NCBI GenBank assembly: GCA_028275005.1
Contig: JAQCNN010000185.1
Coordinates: 1 to 6,468, forward strand
Reading direction: 5' to 3'
From: Salinirussus sp.
GTDB lineage: Archaea > Halobacteriota > Halobacteria > Halobacteriales > Haloarculaceae
Length of the DNA: 6,468 bases
A program made the translations under genes and the position numbers. A model generated the notes under the pieces. The model saw only the letters and a list, made by a program, of their open reading frames with translations, was not told the origin of the DNA and made no database searches. Each line of letters opens with the position of its first letter. The first letter of the stretch is position 1. Positions 5,895 through 6,468 of this stretch are shown in pieces.

Positions 5895-6368
5895 ATGACC
5901 GACCGCGCCGTTGCCCAGGGAACCTTCGACATCCTCCACCCCGGCCACGTCCACTACCTCCGGGAGGCCGCCGACATGGCCGACGAACTCCACGTCATCG
6001 TCGCCCGCAGGGAGAACGTCACCCACAAGGCGCCACCCGTGGTCCCGGACCGCCAGCGCGTCGAGATGGTCGGTGCGCTCGAAGCTGTCGACGAAGCCCG
6101 CGTGGGCCACCCGGACGACTACTTCGTTCCGATCGCCGATATCGACCCGTCGGTGATCGTCCTCGGCCACGACCAGCACCACGACGAGGAGGCCATCGCG
6201 GACGCACTCGCCGACCGTGGGCTGGACTGCGAGGTCGTCCGGGCCTCCGGCCGCGAAGGCCGCGAGGCGGAACTCCTCTCGACGGGGGCGATCATCGAAC
6301 GCGTGCTACGGGAACGGCAGCCGGCAAACGACCAGACCACCCGCTCCCCGGAACGGGGGGACGACTGA
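5895..6368 (+). CDS. ribL: FAD synthase RibL (FMN adenylyltransferase)
   Basis: The product has 157 residues and belongs to the nucleotidyltransferase HIGH-motif superfamily. It begins MTDRAVAQ followed by GTFDILHPGHVHYL, with the HPGH signature at 15-18. IVLGHDQ at 88-94 fits the archaeal FAD synthase pattern (LGPDQ in the methanogen enzyme), and LLSTGAIIERV at 127-137 takes the place of the second nucleotide-binding motif. RibL transfers AMP from ATP (or CMP from CTP) to FMN to make FAD. Archaea use this stand-alone enzyme in place of bacterial bifunctional RibF. Length is close to the family norm with an acidic, probably disordered tail after residue 142. It has a single Cys (112). A glycerol-3-phosphate cytidylyltransferase-like role is the main alternative. 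It sits four bases after the JAMM gene, and its stop overlaps the next start (ATGA). Confidence 0.88.
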   Translation: MTDRAVAQGTFDILHPGHVHYLREAADMADELHVIVARRENVTHKAPPVVPDRQRVEMVGALEAVDEARVGHPDDYFVPIADIDPSVIVLGHDQHHDEEAIADALADRGLDCEVVRASGREGREAELLSTGAIIERVLRERQPANDQTTRSPERGDD

Positions 6369-6468
6369 TGCGCGATTACCACGTCCACTCCAACTACTCC
6401 GACGGTGCCTTTCTGTTCCGGATGGTCGCCGCCGCCGAGGACGCGGGGCTGGACGCCGTGGGGATCGC
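6368..6468 (+). CDS. PHP-domain phosphoesterase, N-terminal part (partial)
   Basis: Thirty-three complete codons are visible before the right edge. The start MRDYHVHSNYSDG carries the first PHP metal-binding motif (His5, His7, Asp12), followed by FRMVAAAEDAGLDAVGI, the usual first helix and strand of a PHP barrel. PHP proteins are metal-dependent phosphoesterases, including histidinol phosphatases and nucleotide phosphatases; the remaining metal ligands are outside the window. The ATG overlaps the ribL stop by one base, so the two are translationally coupled in one operon. Its specific substrate cannot be told from this fragment. Confidence 0.82.
   Translation, partial: MRDYHVHSNYSDGAFLFRMVAAAEDAGLDAVGI

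Noticed and set aside
1..6468. A mobile or defence island
   Set aside because: There is no transposase, integrase, tRNA attachment site, target duplication or local change in composition. The RecJ-like and PLD genes could suggest nuclease defence, but the neighbours are ordinary chromosomal genes and the PLD protein is exported.

Overview
The window looks like an ordinary piece of a haloarchaeal chromosome. It has high GC, proteins very rich in Asp and Glu and poor in Lys and Cys, A/T-containing TATA-like elements about 25-28 bases before start codons with no room for a leader (leaderless transcripts), and recognisable archaeal families. Coding density is very high. The longest non-coding stretch is 126 bases, and I see no tRNA, rRNA, CRISPR array, insertion sequence or integrase.

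Layout from left to right. (1) The 5' part of a minus-strand gene for a Tat-exported lipoprotein with a halocyanin/plastocyanin-like blue-copper domain runs off the left edge. (2) A divergent intergenic region follows. (3) A plus-strand gene encodes a very acidic helical protein with C-terminal HEAT repeats. (4) Close behind it on the same strand is an exported, membrane-anchored phospholipase D-like protein with an N-terminal lamin-tail-like domain and two HKD modules. Its real start is probably the GTG at 1652. (5) Convergent to it, separated by 12 bases that form a small hairpin, is a minus-strand gene for a 630-residue S1/OB-fold/DHH-DHHA1 phosphoesterase of the archaeal RecJ-like type. 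(6) A divergent promoter region leads to (7) a tight plus-strand operon: a JAMM (Mov34/MPN/PAD-1) metalloprotease, the FAD synthase RibL (4-base gap, with a Shine-Dalgarno overlapping the upstream stop) and the start of a PHP-domain phosphoesterase (ATGA overlap), cut by the right edge.

Functionally the window mixes cell-surface proteins on the left (copper lipoprotein, PLD) with nucleic-acid, protein-modification and cofactor enzymes on the right. The operon on the right is the most interesting part. It couples a predicted desampylase-type protease to the last step of flavin cofactor synthesis and to a phosphoesterase whose substrate is unknown. From memory, a JAMM-FAD synthase pairing next to a RecJ-like gene also occurs in Haloferax volcanii, so this is probably a conserved neighbourhood and not a novel island. 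I found no convincing evidence of an undescribed defence or mobile system here.
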